Source of the DNA: Vibrio sp. 10N.286.49.B1
GTDB lineage: Bacteria > Pseudomonadota > Gammaproteobacteria > Enterobacterales > Vibrionaceae
Direction: 5' to 3'
NCBI RefSeq assembly: GCF_002873335.1
Contig: NZ_MCUW01000002.1
Coordinates: forward strand, 1 to 28,960
Length of the DNA: 28,960 nucleotides
Positions within the stretch are counted from its first letter, which is position 1, and every line of letters begins with the position of its first letter. Both the position numbers and the translations under genes were made by a program. Positions 7,258 to 16,705 of this stretch are shown here, in pieces. Under the pieces are notes generated by a model. The model was not told the DNA's origin, searched no databases, and was given only the letters and a program-made list of their open reading frames with translations.

Positions 7258-7293
7258 TTTAAATAACTATATAAGTTAAGCGCAAGGTGGGTC

Positions 7294-8355
7294 ATGAAAA
7301 TATTGGTAACAGGTGGCTCCGGCTTCATTGGTAGTGCGGTAATTAGGCATATTCTTGATAATACAACAGACAATGTCGTGAATGTAGATGCGCTGACTTA
7401 CGCCGGTAACAATGAATCGATACCGCAACGTCAAGACAATGATCGTTATGCCTTCGAACATGTGGATATTTGTGATTTCGCCGCATTAGAGCGTGTGTTC
7501 ACAACACATCAACCAGACGCTGTCATGCACTTGGCAGCAGAATCTCATGTTGACCGCTCTATTGATGGCCCAGCCGCGTTCATTCAAACTAACTTGGTTG
7601 GGACATTTAACTTGTTGGAAGTCTCTCGCCAATATTGGAAAACCTTGGCAAGCGAGAAGCAAGCCGCCTTTCGATTCCACCACATCTCGACAGATGAAGT
7701 CTATGGTGACCTAGAAGGTACCGATGATTTATTTACAGAGGACACTTCCTACGAACCAAGTAGTCCATACTCTGCAAGCAAAGCCGGCTCAGACCATTTA
7801 GTACGAGCGTGGGGGCGAACGTATGGCTTCCCTATTTTAGTGACGAACTGTTCTAACAACTACGGCCCGTACCACTTTCCTGAAAAACTCATCCCACTCA
7901 TGATTCTTAATGCCTTGGAAGGTAAGCCTCTTCCTGTCTATGGTGATGGCATGCAGATTCGAGATTGGTTGTTTGTGGAAGATCACGCGCGCGCCCTTTA
8001 CAGAGTGGTCACGGAAGGTGTGGTAGGAGAAACTTACAACATCGGTGGCCATAATGAAAAAGCGAATATTGACGTCGTAAAAACTATTTGTACTTTGCTC
8101 GAAGAACTGGTGCCGAGTAAACCTAACGGCATTGCACAGTACCAAGATCTCATCACGTATGTGACTGACCGCCCAGGGCACGACGTACGCTACGCGATTG
8201 ATGCTTCAAAAATTGAACGCGAACTGGGCTGGACACCTGAAGAAACATTCGAATCTGGCATCCGCAAAACGGTGCAATGGTATTTGAACAACCGTGAATG
8301 GTGGAGTCGTGTTCTAGACGGTTCTTATTCTGGCGAGCGCCTAGGCACACAATAA
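7294..8355 (+). CDS. rmlB: dTDP-glucose 4,6-dehydratase
   Basis: Converts dTDP-D-glucose to dTDP-4-keto-6-deoxy-D-glucose, the second step of dTDP-L-rhamnose synthesis. The 353-residue product is a cytoplasmic short-chain dehydrogenase of normal length. It has the NAD-binding GGSGFIG at 7-13, the dehydratase signature STDEVYG at 132-138 containing the Thr-Asp-Glu catalytic trio, and the active-site YSASK at 159-163. The start ATG 7294 has a strong AAGGTGGG just upstream. It is the first gene of the operon, directly behind the ops element, and begins an rmlBADC set. Confidence is high; the only realistic alternative name is rffG, the common-antigen isozyme, but the full rml set next to it argues against that. 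Confidence 0.97.
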   Translation: MKILVTGGSGFIGSAVIRHILDNTTDNVVNVDALTYAGNNESIPQRQDNDRYAFEHVDICDFAALERVFTTHQPDAVMHLAAESHVDRSIDGPAAFIQTNLVGTFNLLEVSRQYWKTLASEKQAAFRFHHISTDEVYGDLEGTDDLFTEDTSYEPSSPYSASKAGSDHLVRAWGRTYGFPILVTNCSNNYGPYHFPEKLIPLMILNALEGKPLPVYGDGMQIRDWLFVEDHARALYRVVTEGVVGETYNIGGHNEKANIDVVKTICTLLEELVPSKPNGIAQYQDLITYVTDRPGHDVRYAIDASKIERELGWTPEETFESGIRKTVQWYLNNREWWSRVLDGSYSGERLGTQ

Positions 8356-8434
8356 CTAACTTCACTCATTTAAGTGCTATGTATTAAGGCTCGTCCCTAG
8401 GACCAAGCACCAAGAACCAAGGATTGAATTTTCC

Positions 8435-9322
8435 ATGAAAGGCATTGTCCTCGCTGGTGGCTCAGGCACTCGTTTGTATCCTTTGACTCGTGGTACCTCT
8501 AAGCAGCTACTTCCTATCTACGATAAACCGATGGTGTATTATCCAATTTCAACGTTAATGTTGGCTGGTATACGTGACATTTTGGTGATTACGACGCCTG
8601 AAGACCAAGCGGGTTTTCAACGACTGCTTGGTGACGGCTCGGATTATGGCATTAACTTGCAATATAAGACCCAGCCAAGCCCAGACGGCCTAGCGCAGGC
8701 CTTTATTATTGGTGAAGATTTCATTGGCGATGATTCCGTTTGTTTGGTGCTAGGCGACAATATTTATTACGGTCAATCGTTCTCGAAAACACTAAAAAAT
8801 GCGGCAAGTCGTGAGTATGGTGCCAGTGTGTTTGGGTACCAAGTGAAGGATCCGGAACGATTTGGTGTTGTAGAGTTTGATGACAACATGAAAGCTATTT
8901 CGATTGAAGAAAAGCCGGTACAGCCTAAATCTGATTATGCCGTGACTGGATTGTATTTTTATGACAACCGTGTCGTGGAATGGGCAAAGCAGGTTCAACC
9001 TTCAGAGCGTGGCGAGCTAGAAATTACCACATTAAATCAAATGTATCTTGAAGATGGCTCTCTTAATGTTGAACTGCTAGGCCGTGGTTTTGCTTGGTTA
9101 GATACAGGGACCCATGAAAGCTTGCATGAAGCCTCGTCTTTTGTGCAGACCATCGAAAATATTCAAGGCTTGAAAATAGCCTGTCTTGAGGAAATCGCTT
9201 GGCGTAATGGCTGGCTAAGTGATGATGAAGTAATCAGTATTGCTACGCCAATGATGAAAAATGAATATGGCCAGTATCTAGCTCGCTTGGTTGAAGAGAA
9301 ACGTAAGAAGGCGTCACAATGA
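8435..9322 (+). CDS. rmlA: Glucose-1-phosphate thymidylyltransferase
   Basis: Makes dTDP-D-glucose from dTTP and glucose-1-phosphate, the first step of the rhamnose pathway. The 295-residue protein has the nucleotidyltransferase N-terminus with [11 protein letters not shown] at 8-18 and the sugar-binding GDNIYYG segment near residue 107. Length is standard for RmlA, an allosteric tetramer normally inhibited by dTDP-rhamnose. It follows rmlB after a 79-base gap and overlaps rmlD by four bases (ATGA), so the two are translationally coupled. Confidence 0.96.
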   Translation: MKGIVLAGGSGTRLYPLTRGTSKQLLPIYDKPMVYYPISTLMLAGIRDILVITTPEDQAGFQRLLGDGSDYGINLQYKTQPSPDGLAQAFIIGEDFIGDDSVCLVLGDNIYYGQSFSKTLKNAASREYGASVFGYQVKDPERFGVVEFDDNMKAISIEEKPVQPKSDYAVTGLYFYDNRVVEWAKQVQPSERGELEITTLNQMYLEDGSLNVELLGRGFAWLDTGTHESLHEASSFVQTIENIQGLKIACLEEIAWRNGWLSDDEVISIATPMMKNEYGQYLARLVEEKRKKASQ

Positions 9323-10212
9323 CCGTAAAGATGAAAAAGGTTTTAATTACTGGCGCTTATGGCCAAGTTGGGCATTGCTTAGTTGAACAGTTGTCACAAC
9401 GAACGGATGTTGAAGTGGTTGCCTACGATCGAGCTGAGCTTGATATCACGAGTTCAGAGCAAGTTAACACCGTTGTCCAAGCCGTTAAACCCGATGTGAT
9501 CATCAATGCTGCTGCCCACACGGCCGTCGATAAAGCCGAAAGCGAAGTCGAACTCAGTTATGCGATTAATCGCGATGGTCCGTTATATCTGGCACAAGCT
9601 GCTGAAACTTGTGGCGCGGCGTTGCTGCACATATCCACAGATTATGTGTTTGATGGTACTAAGTCTGAGCCCTACGTTGAGAGTGATTTGACGAACCCGC
9701 CGAGTGTTTACGGACAAAGTAAACTGGCTGGCGAGCAAGCAGTGGCTGACACATGTTCACGCTATGCGGTTCTACGTACCGCTTGGGTGTTTGGTGAGCA
9801 TGGTAATAACTTTGTGAAGACGATGCTTAGATTAGGCAATGAGCGTTCTGAGCTGGGTATTATTGGCGATCAATTTGGTGGCCCAACGTACGCAGGTGAT
9901 ATCGCGACGGCATTAGTAACGATGATGGATGAGTTTCAACGCAGCGCACGTGATATTTCTGGCATTTATCACTTCTCAGGTTCGCCACATGTGAGCTGGT
10001 ATGAATTTGCGAAGGCGATCTTTACTGCGGCTGGTGAATATGGTGCTTTAAACGCGCTGCCGACAGTGAATGAAATTACCGCAGACCAATATCCACTGCC
10101 AGCTCCACGTCCTACCAACTCCCGCCTCGACTGCAGTAAAATTGGATCGGTATTTGGTATAAAACCGAGTGATTGGAGCCAGGCTCTTAAAAATATAAAA
10201 GCGTATTGCTAG
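9319..10212 (+). CDS. rmlD: dTDP-4-dehydrorhamnose reductase
   Basis: Last step of dTDP-L-rhamnose synthesis: NAD(P)H-dependent reduction of the 4-keto sugar. The 297-residue protein is a short-chain dehydrogenase/reductase with GAYGQVG at 12-18, STDYVFDG near 107-114 and the active-site YGQSK near 132-136. The start at ATG 9319 sits inside the rmlA stop (ATGA overlap). ATG 9331 (giving [11 protein letters not shown]) is an alternative start closer to the usual N-terminus. The order B-A-D-C is common in gamma-proteobacteria. Confidence 0.96.
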   Translation: MTVKMKKVLITGAYGQVGHCLVEQLSQRTDVEVVAYDRAELDITSSEQVNTVVQAVKPDVIINAAAHTAVDKAESEVELSYAINRDGPLYLAQAAETCGAALLHISTDYVFDGTKSEPYVESDLTNPPSVYGQSKLAGEQAVADTCSRYAVLRTAWVFGEHGNNFVKTMLRLGNERSELGIIGDQFGGPTYAGDIATALVTMMDEFQRSARDISGIYHFSGSPHVSWYEFAKAIFTAAGEYGALNALPTVNEITADQYPLPAPRPTNSRLDCSKIGSVFGIKPSDWSQALKNIKAYC

Positions 10213-10224
10213 GTGTAAGTCATC

Positions 10225-10785
10225 ATGAAAGTTATTGATACCAATATCCCAGAAGTTAAAATTATTGAGCCTCAAGTCTTTGGCGATGAGCGTGGTTTCT
10301 TTATGGAAACGTGGCAACAAAAGAAATTTGAAGAGCTTGTTACAGGAAAAGCAACGCCGTTTGTGCAAGATAATCACTCGAAATCAAGCAAAGGCATTCT
10401 GCGTGGTTTGCATTATCAAACTGACAATACGCAAGGTAAATTAGTTCGTGTTGTTTCGGGTGAAGTGTTTGATGTTGCGGTGGATGTGCGCAAAGACTCG
10501 TCTACGTTTGGGCAATGGGTTGGCGTTTATCTATCTGCTGAGAATAAGCGTCAACTTTGGGTACCGGAAGGCTTTGCGCATGGGTTTTATGTGACCAGCG
10601 ATAACGCTGAGTTTGTGTATAAGTGTACGGATTATTACAACCCTAATGCGGAACATTCGATTCTTTGGAGTGATCCTGAGATTGGGATTGAATGGCCCTT
10701 GAGTCAAGCCCCAACGTTGTCGGTTAAGGATGCAAACGCTTTTTTGCTTAAAGATAATATTGCATTGTCTGCTATAAGTGTTTAG
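10225..10785 (+). CDS. rmlC: dTDP-4-dehydrorhamnose 3,5-epimerase
   Basis: Epimerises C3 and C5 of dTDP-4-keto-6-deoxyglucose, third step of the rhamnose pathway. The 186-residue cupin has the expected ILRGLHYQ segment (catalytic His near residue 59), the DVAVDVRKDS strand, and PEGFAHGF with the second histidine. Length is typical. It starts 12 bases after rmlD, with AGGTG upstream of ATG 10225. After its stop the composition drops sharply to AT-rich, which suggests that rmlC is the left junction of the variable, serotype-specific part of the operon. Confidence 0.96.
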   Translation: MKVIDTNIPEVKIIEPQVFGDERGFFMETWQQKKFEELVTGKATPFVQDNHSKSSKGILRGLHYQTDNTQGKLVRVVSGEVFDVAVDVRKDSSTFGQWVGVYLSAENKRQLWVPEGFAHGFYVTSDNAEFVYKCTDYYNPNAEHSILWSDPEIGIEWPLSQAPTLSVKDANAFLLKDNIALSAISV

Positions 10786-10867
10786 TTAAGTGAATAAAAA
10801 CATAATTCAATAAGTGATGAGTATTAGCTTATTTATCATTGATTAAATATATATTATAGGTTTTATT

Positions 10868-11866
10868 ATGAAATACCTCATAACAGGTGTTGCTGGTTTT
10901 ATTGGTAGCCGAGTTGCAAAAAAATTGTGTTCTCTGGGGCATAGAGTCATAGGTATCGACAACATCAATGATTATTATGATGTTGAGTTAAAATATGCCC
11001 GACTAAAAGATATCAATTCGGATCTACTCAGCTTTCATAAGGTTGATATCGCGAACAAAGAGCAGCTAAATGCTGTGTTTCTTGAGCATGATGTTGATAT
11101 AGTTATCCATTTAGCCGCTCAGGCTGGTGTTCGGTACTCCATTGATAATCCAGATGTCTACGGCGAAAGTAATCTTGTCGGCCATCTCAATATATTAGAG
11201 TGTTGTAGGCATAATAAAATAAAGCATTTAGTTTATGCGTCATCGTCGTCGGTATACGGCCTCAACTCTCAAGTTCCATTTTCTACAAATGATGGTATTG
11301 ACCACCCGATTTCATTGTATGCGGCCACCAAAAAAGCCAATGAACTCATGTCGCATAGTTACTCTCATTTGTATCAACTTCCAACGACAGGGCTTCGTTT
11401 TTTTACGGTTTATGGCAGCTGGGGTCGGCCTGATATGGCACCTCTGATATTTACTACCAAAATCAGTAATGGCGAGACGATTAATGTCAATAACAATGGC
11501 GAAATGTGGCGAGATTTCACTCATATAGATGATGTTGTTGAAGGAATAATCAAAGTATCTAAAGTTGTTCCAAAAGCTAATCCTAACTGGGAGAGTTCAA
11601 CTGATGGTGGCTCTACAAGTTCTGCGCCGTATGTCGTTTATAACTTAGGAAATGGCAACCCAATAAATCTTATGGACTTTATTACAGCAATTGAAGATGA
11701 GTTGGGTAAAAAAGCAATAATGAATTTTAGGGAGATGCAGCCTGGAGATGTACTAAAAACCTACGCAGATTCTGAACCATTACAGTTAGTCACAGGCTTC
11801 ACTCCTAAAGTAACATTAGAGGAAGGCGTTCGTGAGTTAGTTACTTGGTATAAACAATATCAGTAA
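10868..11866 (+). CDS. NAD-dependent epimerase, probable UDP-glucuronate 4-epimerase
   Basis: Predicted to interconvert UDP-GlcA and UDP-GalA. The 332-residue extended short-chain dehydrogenase has GVAGFIG at 7-13, the family-typical IDNINDYYDVELKYARL stretch at 30-46, ASSSSVYG at 124-131 and the active-site YAATK at 151-155. The DYYDVxLKxARL segment is characteristic of bacterial UDP-GlcA 4-epimerases (LpsL/GlaKP type) rather than GalE. Ugd at the far end of the same operon would supply UDP-GlcA, which fits. An AT-rich 82-base gap separates it from rmlC, and TAGG lies upstream of the ATG. It opens the low-GC block. A different C4-epimerase specificity cannot be excluded. Confidence 0.85.
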   Translation: MKYLITGVAGFIGSRVAKKLCSLGHRVIGIDNINDYYDVELKYARLKDINSDLLSFHKVDIANKEQLNAVFLEHDVDIVIHLAAQAGVRYSIDNPDVYGESNLVGHLNILECCRHNKIKHLVYASSSSVYGLNSQVPFSTNDGIDHPISLYAATKKANELMSHSYSHLYQLPTTGLRFFTVYGSWGRPDMAPLIFTTKISNGETINVNNNGEMWRDFTHIDDVVEGIIKVSKVVPKANPNWESSTDGGSTSSAPYVVYNLGNGNPINLMDFITAIEDELGKKAIMNFREMQPGDVLKTYADSEPLQLVTGFTPKVTLEEGVRELVTWYKQYQ

Positions 11867-11899
11867 CACTTTCTCAGTTGTGTTTATCGGTACAAAAAT

Positions 11900-13225
11900 A
11901 TGAACTTTATAAAGAAAATAGCTGCAGACTTATTGTTCAAAAAAATAGGTCCAACAGGCGCAAGTTATCGTACGCTGAAAAAGGAATACGCATTATCTAG
12001 TGAGTTCGTTTATAAAAACAAAATGCCAGAGTTACTAAAATACTGCTACGACAATGTTCCATATTATAGACAAATACTCATTGAACAAGGTATTAAAAAC
12101 TCAGAAGAAATAACTTTAGATTCTATATCTTTGTTACCGCTATTAACTAAAGAAATTATTCAACGTAATGCTAATGATCTGAAAAGTTCGGATATAACGC
12201 ATATAAAGCACAATACAAACACTTCCGGTGGGTCTACTGGGTCACCCGTAGAATTTCTTCAAGATGAACCTTTCAATGTGAGTACTCGTTCCATCAAGGT
12301 CATCATGGATGAGAATGTAGGTTACACCGTTGGTCAAAAGAAAATGTTACTTTGGGGCTCGGAGCGCGATCTCTTCTATGGTAAGGAACCTCTGCAAGTA
12401 AGGGTCATGAAAGCCATAAAAAATGAACGTTGGTTTAATTCATTTATGATGGACGATAGACAGTTTGCTGCTTGTATCGAGTGGATAGAGACACACTCAC
12501 CTCAGATGATTTTAGCTTATGTTGAGTCAATATATGAAGTCAGTCGTTTTATCAATAGCAGTCGACAACCTATAACAAACGTCAACGTTATTATGACTAC
12601 GGCGGGGACATTAACTGAAGCATTTAAAGAGGAAATACAAAGAGCGTTCCCTAATGCAGAACTCATTAATCGATATGGTTCTAGAGAAGTTGGCGATGTT
12701 GCTTGTACCTGTAGTCAGCTAGATGCAATGGTTGTCTCTCATATGACCCAGTATGTTGAAGTTCTTGATGAGAACGGCAAGCATGTTAACGAAGGAGAGA
12801 TTGGTGAAGTTGTGGTCACTAATCTAATCAATCGAGTGATGCCTCTTGTCCGTTATAGAATCGGTGACATGGCGATATATGGCGGAGAGAGAGAGGGTAA
12901 GGTGCTGCTAAAATCAGTTATCGGACGGACATCTGATATTTTCATTAACGACAAAAATCAAAAGATTCATGGTGAGTACTTTACTCATTTATTCTATGGT
13001 CTAGATTGGGTCGCAAAGTTTCAAGTCAGACAGGTTTCTACCAAGAAAATTATAGTAAAGATAGTCTCTTCTGAACACTCTCGTTATAAGTCTGAGTTAA
13101 ATGAAATCGTTAATAAAATTAAGTTTGTAATGGGGGAACATTGCGTTGTGGAGTTGGATTTTGTTGACCATATTGAATCTACGGCATCAGGTAAATATAG
13201 ATATACTATTTCTGAGGTTTCATAA
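11900..13225 (+). CDS. CapK/PaaK-like adenylate-forming enzyme of a polysaccharide locus
   Basis: A 441-residue member of the phenylacetate-CoA ligase-like (PaaK/CapK, coenzyme F390 synthetase-like) branch of AMP-binding enzymes. The phosphate-binding loop TSGGSTGSP is at 108-116, NRYGSREVGD follows near 255-264, and RYRIGD then GRTSDIF lie in the C-terminal half. Such enzymes activate a carboxylate as an acyl-adenylate. CapK-like members occur in capsule and O-antigen clusters but their substrates are mostly unknown. Here it sits between an epimerase and a glycosyltransferase, three bases before the latter, so it is surely co-transcribed. No acyl-carrier protein is nearby. Possible roles are activating an acyl or amino acid for sugar decoration, or activating a uronic acid carboxyl; both are inference. 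Confidence 0.85.
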   Translation: MNFIKKIAADLLFKKIGPTGASYRTLKKEYALSSEFVYKNKMPELLKYCYDNVPYYRQILIEQGIKNSEEITLDSISLLPLLTKEIIQRNANDLKSSDITHIKHNTNTSGGSTGSPVEFLQDEPFNVSTRSIKVIMDENVGYTVGQKKMLLWGSERDLFYGKEPLQVRVMKAIKNERWFNSFMMDDRQFAACIEWIETHSPQMILAYVESIYEVSRFINSSRQPITNVNVIMTTAGTLTEAFKEEIQRAFPNAELINRYGSREVGDVACTCSQLDAMVVSHMTQYVEVLDENGKHVNEGEIGEVVVTNLINRVMPLVRYRIGDMAIYGGEREGKVLLKSVIGRTSDIFINDKNQKIHGEYFTHLFYGLDWVAKFQVRQVSTKKIIVKIVSSEHSRYKSELNEIVNKIKFVMGEHCVVELDFVDHIESTASGKYRYTISEVS

Positions 13226-13228
13226 TTA

Positions 13229-14365
13229 ATGGAAAATAAAATATACTTTAATATTAGACCTGCCTCAAGAGATAGAATGTGGGATACGATTTATTCTGCA
13301 GAGCATTCCTTTCAAGTATCGACTCCAGAAGGTGTTAGCCAAAGCACCAAGGTTAGAAAGTTTATGGCTCAGTCATGGAGTTTTAAATCTTATGCTCGGG
13401 AGCAATTATCTAAGGTCCTAATCAATAGACAAAGTTATGATCTAAAATCATCAGAAGGCGCGGAAGTGCTCTATTTTTGGGGGGCATTTCCTAAACAACC
13501 CACAACTAAACGCTACATTGTTGAGTTAGATAACCCATATAGCCTTTGTTACTACAATAGAAGTAATTTTGAACGAAATAAAAAAGCAATATCTGAAAAA
13601 CTAAAATCATGCTCAGCGGTTACATTCATGTCTGAGACGTGTCGAAATCACAGCTTCGATGTATATGGAAAAGAAAGTTTTCCACGAAACTTTGTCCTAT
13701 ATCCATATGTTAATAATAACCTTGCAAAGCACGATTCAGATAGCAGTGTAACTAACATATTGTTTATCGGTATTGATTTTAGAAGGAAAGGTGGCCCAGA
13801 GTTATTAGAGGCATTTGCTAATACCGCAGATCCAACATTACGACTTACCGTGATTGCGGATGTCAGTCATGAATTGCAGAGTCAATTCGGCAAAGACTCT
13901 CGTGTTACCTTTATGCCATTAGTCAATCGTAAAGAACTCTTTGAAACGATATTTCCAAAAATGGATGTGTTAGCCTTACCGTCCATGCATGAATCATTTG
14001 GCATGGTTTTGCTTGAAGCTATGTCTTTCGGGCTTGCTTTGATTGCCGTGGATGCTTACGCAACGAAAGAGATGGTGATTAATAACTATAATGGCTATTT
14101 AATTCCACACCCTATTATTGCACCAACTTCTTCTGAAGATCATCAATTTATTAATTGTGTAGAACATACTATTAATGATTTTGCTGAACAGTATTTGAAC
14201 AGTGATGAGTTCTACTATGGATTATATAATGATTTAAAACTGGCATTTGAGAACGTTGGTAGTGAGAAAAAAAGAATGATGGATAATAGTACTGAGTTGT
14301 TTTTGAATAAATTTTCACCGGATTGTTGGGAGTCCCGTTTCAAAGAAGTTATCCTAGATGATTGA
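13229..14365 (+). CDS. Glycosyltransferase, GT4-like (GT-B fold)
   Basis: A probable cytoplasmic glycosyltransferase of 378 residues adding one sugar to the lipid-linked O-unit. The C-terminal domain is clear: GIDFRRKGG at 181-189 and HESFGMVLLEAM with the E-x7-E pair Glu255/Glu263 that contacts the donor sugar nucleotide. The N-terminal acceptor domain is divergent and starts with an unusual segment I cannot match, so acceptor and donor are unknown. It begins three bases after the CapK-like gene with GAGG upstream and overlaps wzx by eight bases, showing tight coupling. AT-rich like its neighbours. Confidence 0.85.
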   Translation: MENKIYFNIRPASRDRMWDTIYSAEHSFQVSTPEGVSQSTKVRKFMAQSWSFKSYAREQLSKVLINRQSYDLKSSEGAEVLYFWGAFPKQPTTKRYIVELDNPYSLCYYNRSNFERNKKAISEKLKSCSAVTFMSETCRNHSFDVYGKESFPRNFVLYPYVNNNLAKHDSDSSVTNILFIGIDFRRKGGPELLEAFANTADPTLRLTVIADVSHELQSQFGKDSRVTFMPLVNRKELFETIFPKMDVLALPSMHESFGMVLLEAMSFGLALIAVDAYATKEMVINNYNGYLIPHPIIAPTSSEDHQFINCVEHTINDFAEQYLNSDEFYYGLYNDLKLAFENVGSEKKRMMDNSTELFLNKFSPDCWESRFKEVILDD

Positions 14366-15599
14366 TAAGATAAAACACATTAAGTATCTGGTATTTAGTT
14401 ATTTTGTAACCTTTAGCAATATTGTCACTGGTTTGGTGTTATTTCCAATGATAATTAAGTTTCAAGGGTTAGAAGAACTTGGTGTTTTTGGTCTTTTATT
14501 CAGTACTAAAGCTATTGTAGATATAGGGTTGGGATGGTTGAGCTCGAGTATGACTCGTAGCCTACTAAAGACGCGATTTAATTTTAATAACATAGCAACA
14601 GTGTCATTTTTTGTAAATTCAGCATATGGTGTTATTTCAGCCGGTTTGGTGTTTTTATATGGTTGGATCTATAAGGTTGACTATCTTACCACTTATAGTG
14701 TCTTTGCCGTTTATATTACAGTCAGCTTCATTACTATCCCCTGTTTTGAGGTGTTAAATGCAAAGCTGCTGCAATTTAAAGTCGCTTACTTTCGATTTGT
14801 TCAACAATTTATCTTCATGATCTTGGCAATAGTAGGGTATTACTACTTTAGAAATATTACGACAATATTTTTATCATTGCTTTTGGCTTCCGTGACTGTT
14901 TTTATTTATAGTTTTATTTATATCAAGTTCAAGGGTTTATTCTCATTTAGTATTACCAAGCATTACAAAAAAATACTTAATAGAGTGTTTCTTTCCCAAG
15001 GGGCATTATATTTTGTTAATGGTATCTTAACCATTATGTTGTTACAGATTGATGTGTTCATTATCGAATATTTTTTTGGGACAGAGGATGTAGGTAAGTT
15101 CATATTACTATGGAGGATACCTAATACGATAATTATGTTAGGTTGGCGTGTCAGTGAACCTCTTCAACACGATTTTGGGCGAAATTATAAGAAAAACAAT
15201 AACACTGATCTAAGGAAAACCTTCTATTACTATGAACGTATAGTATTATTGGTTGCTATAATAGGTTCTATATCCTATTTGTTTTTAGGTGAATTTGTCC
15301 TTACTCTATGGTTGGGTGCGGGAGAGTATCCAAGTTATGATTATATGTTTACAGTATCGTCATTAGTTATTTTCTTTGCAATCATCCAGCGTTTCTATTC
15401 TAATGTTTGTTATTATACTAAAGGTTTGGAGCGCGTTAGTTTTTTATTACTAGTTGAAATTATTTTTAAGATTGTTTTTGTTAGTCTGTTATATGATGAT
15501 CTATCTGTCATGAGTTCAATCTATGGTTGGGCTATTGCCTTCTTGTTTACATTACCTTTCTATAGAGTTAATGCAAAAAAATTATTTAATGAGAAATAA
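14358..15599 (+). CDS. wzx: Oligosaccharide flippase (Wzx, polysaccharide-transport family)
   Basis: An inner-membrane protein of 413 residues, the usual Wzx length, predicted to flip the undecaprenyl-PP-linked repeat unit to the periplasm. The sequence is a run of about twelve hydrophobic segments with short charged connectors and no soluble domain. The N-terminal part (VTFSNIVTGLVLFPMIIKFQ-like) resembles MATE/PST-family exporters. Sequence divergence is typical for Wzx. It overlaps the glycosyltransferase upstream by eight bases and ends one base before the next gene's likely start. Base composition is very AT-rich. This gene is the clearest sign that the operon uses the Wzx-dependent export route. 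A Wzy identity is less likely because no long periplasmic loop is seen. Confidence 0.85.
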   Translation: MIDKIKHIKYLVFSYFVTFSNIVTGLVLFPMIIKFQGLEELGVFGLLFSTKAIVDIGLGWLSSSMTRSLLKTRFNFNNIATVSFFVNSAYGVISAGLVFLYGWIYKVDYLTTYSVFAVYITVSFITIPCFEVLNAKLLQFKVAYFRFVQQFIFMILAIVGYYYFRNITTIFLSLLLASVTVFIYSFIYIKFKGLFSFSITKHYKKILNRVFLSQGALYFVNGILTIMLLQIDVFIIEYFFGTEDVGKFILLWRIPNTIIMLGWRVSEPLQHDFGRNYKKNNNTDLRKTFYYYERIVLLVAIIGSISYLFLGEFVLTLWLGAGEYPSYDYMFTVSSLVIFFAIIQRFYSNVCYYTKGLERVSFLLLVEIIFKIVFVSLLYDDLSVMSSIYGWAIAFLFTLPFYRVNAKKLFNEK

Positions 15600-15600
15600 A

Positions 15601-16521
15601 ATGTATTTAAATTTGCAGTACTTGCGAGGTATTGCTGCAGTAGCAGTTGTTCACTTTCATATTTTCCATAATACTGGTTATCAAGGCGTGGCGATTTTTT
15701 TCGTTCTTAGTGGTTTCTTGATGTTTGATATACTTAACAAGCATAATAAAAATGCACTTAGATTTTTCTCTGAGAGGTACTTTCGTGTAGCACCTTTATA
15801 TTATCTGACAAGCATAGTTGTTTTGATGTTAGGTTTTGCCTATGATCCTACGCCTTTACGAATATTTCAAAGTTTTACATTTACAGCACTAGGCGCTGTA
15901 CATGGAGTTGGTTGGACACTAACGTACGAATTTATTTTCTATACAGTTGTTGCTATTTGTATTGCTCTTCCAATTAATAATAAATATAAACAATATTTAG
16001 TTGTAATTATTTTACTTTCAGGTGACTACATACTTTCTGAGTTATTACGTTCTAGAGGGTATGCCTATGGTAACTATTTTTACTTTTTTATTTCAGGATT
16101 AATTATTTATTGGGTTAATAAGAAAGAATATCTAAAAAAAATCAATCCAATAGTAGGTTGTTCAGTTTTGTTACTGTCATTATTTTATTTGTTTCTTGGT
16201 GGCTCTCTAGGGCTAACAAGATATCCTGGCGATGTTAATTTTGATGTGGAAAACTATTTATTAGCTTCATCTTTGGTTGTGTTATTTGCACTTGGTTTAG
16301 AAGGTTGTTTCGATAAGAAATCATTTAAGTGGTTAGAGACGTTAGGAAATGCATCGTACTCTATATACCTAACTCATATGATATTTATAAAGCTGTTTGA
16401 GTCTCATTATGACAATATAAATAACTGGGTTTTGTTTTTAGTGACGGTATTGCTTGGGGTTTTTTCATATCGTATTATAGAGCAGCCAATTACAAATTCG
16501 ATTAAGAAACTTAGAAGTTAA
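15601..16521 (+). CDS. Acyltransferase family 3 membrane protein
   Basis: A membrane acyltransferase of the Acyl_transf_3 (OafA/NodX-like) family, expected to O-acetylate or otherwise acylate a sugar of the surface polysaccharide. The family R-x10-H motif is present as Arg9 and His20 in the first helix, and about ten hydrophobic spans follow. There is no C-terminal SGNH domain, so it is the short form. The open frame extends upstream into wzx, but that part is an out-of-phase overlap. ATG 15601, one base after the wzx stop, gives a normal N-terminus and 306 residues; ATG 15589 (310 residues) is also possible. The 5' region is extremely AT-rich. Confidence 0.85.
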   Translation: MYLNLQYLRGIAAVAVVHFHIFHNTGYQGVAIFFVLSGFLMFDILNKHNKNALRFFSERYFRVAPLYYLTSIVVLMLGFAYDPTPLRIFQSFTFTALGAVHGVGWTLTYEFIFYTVVAICIALPINNKYKQYLVVIILLSGDYILSELLRSRGYAYGNYFYFFISGLIIYWVNKKEYLKKINPIVGCSVLLLSLFYLFLGGSLGLTRYPGDVNFDVENYLLASSLVVLFALGLEGCFDKKSFKWLETLGNASYSIYLTHMIFIKLFESHYDNINNWVLFLVTVLLGVFSYRIIEQPITNSIKKLRS

Positions 16522-16705
16522 TAGAGGGATTTTTTATTTTCTTGAAGGCGTTATAAATTATTTTTTTTGGTTGTTGCTGGTTTTTTATTATATGATAATA
16601 AATATTATAAACTACCACATGCTATTAGTTTTGTAATATCATAAATCAATCTTATTTTGTAACTCACCAGGGAAGTAACATCGTAATTTTTAATAAGGTC
16701 AATAT
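16522..16705. other. AT-rich gap inside the operon
   Basis: A 184-base, very AT-rich spacer, the longest gap inside the polysaccharide operon. It has T-rich runs but no clear hairpin terminator, and AAGG lies before the next ATG. It probably marks a recombination seam between two gene blocks of different composition. An internal promoter is possible but unproven. Confidence 0.45.

Noticed and set aside
15523..15600. Extended N-terminus of the acyltransferase reading back into wzx
   Set aside because: The added residues are an out-of-phase reading of the wzx 3' end; the family motif sits correctly when the protein starts at 15601 or 15589.
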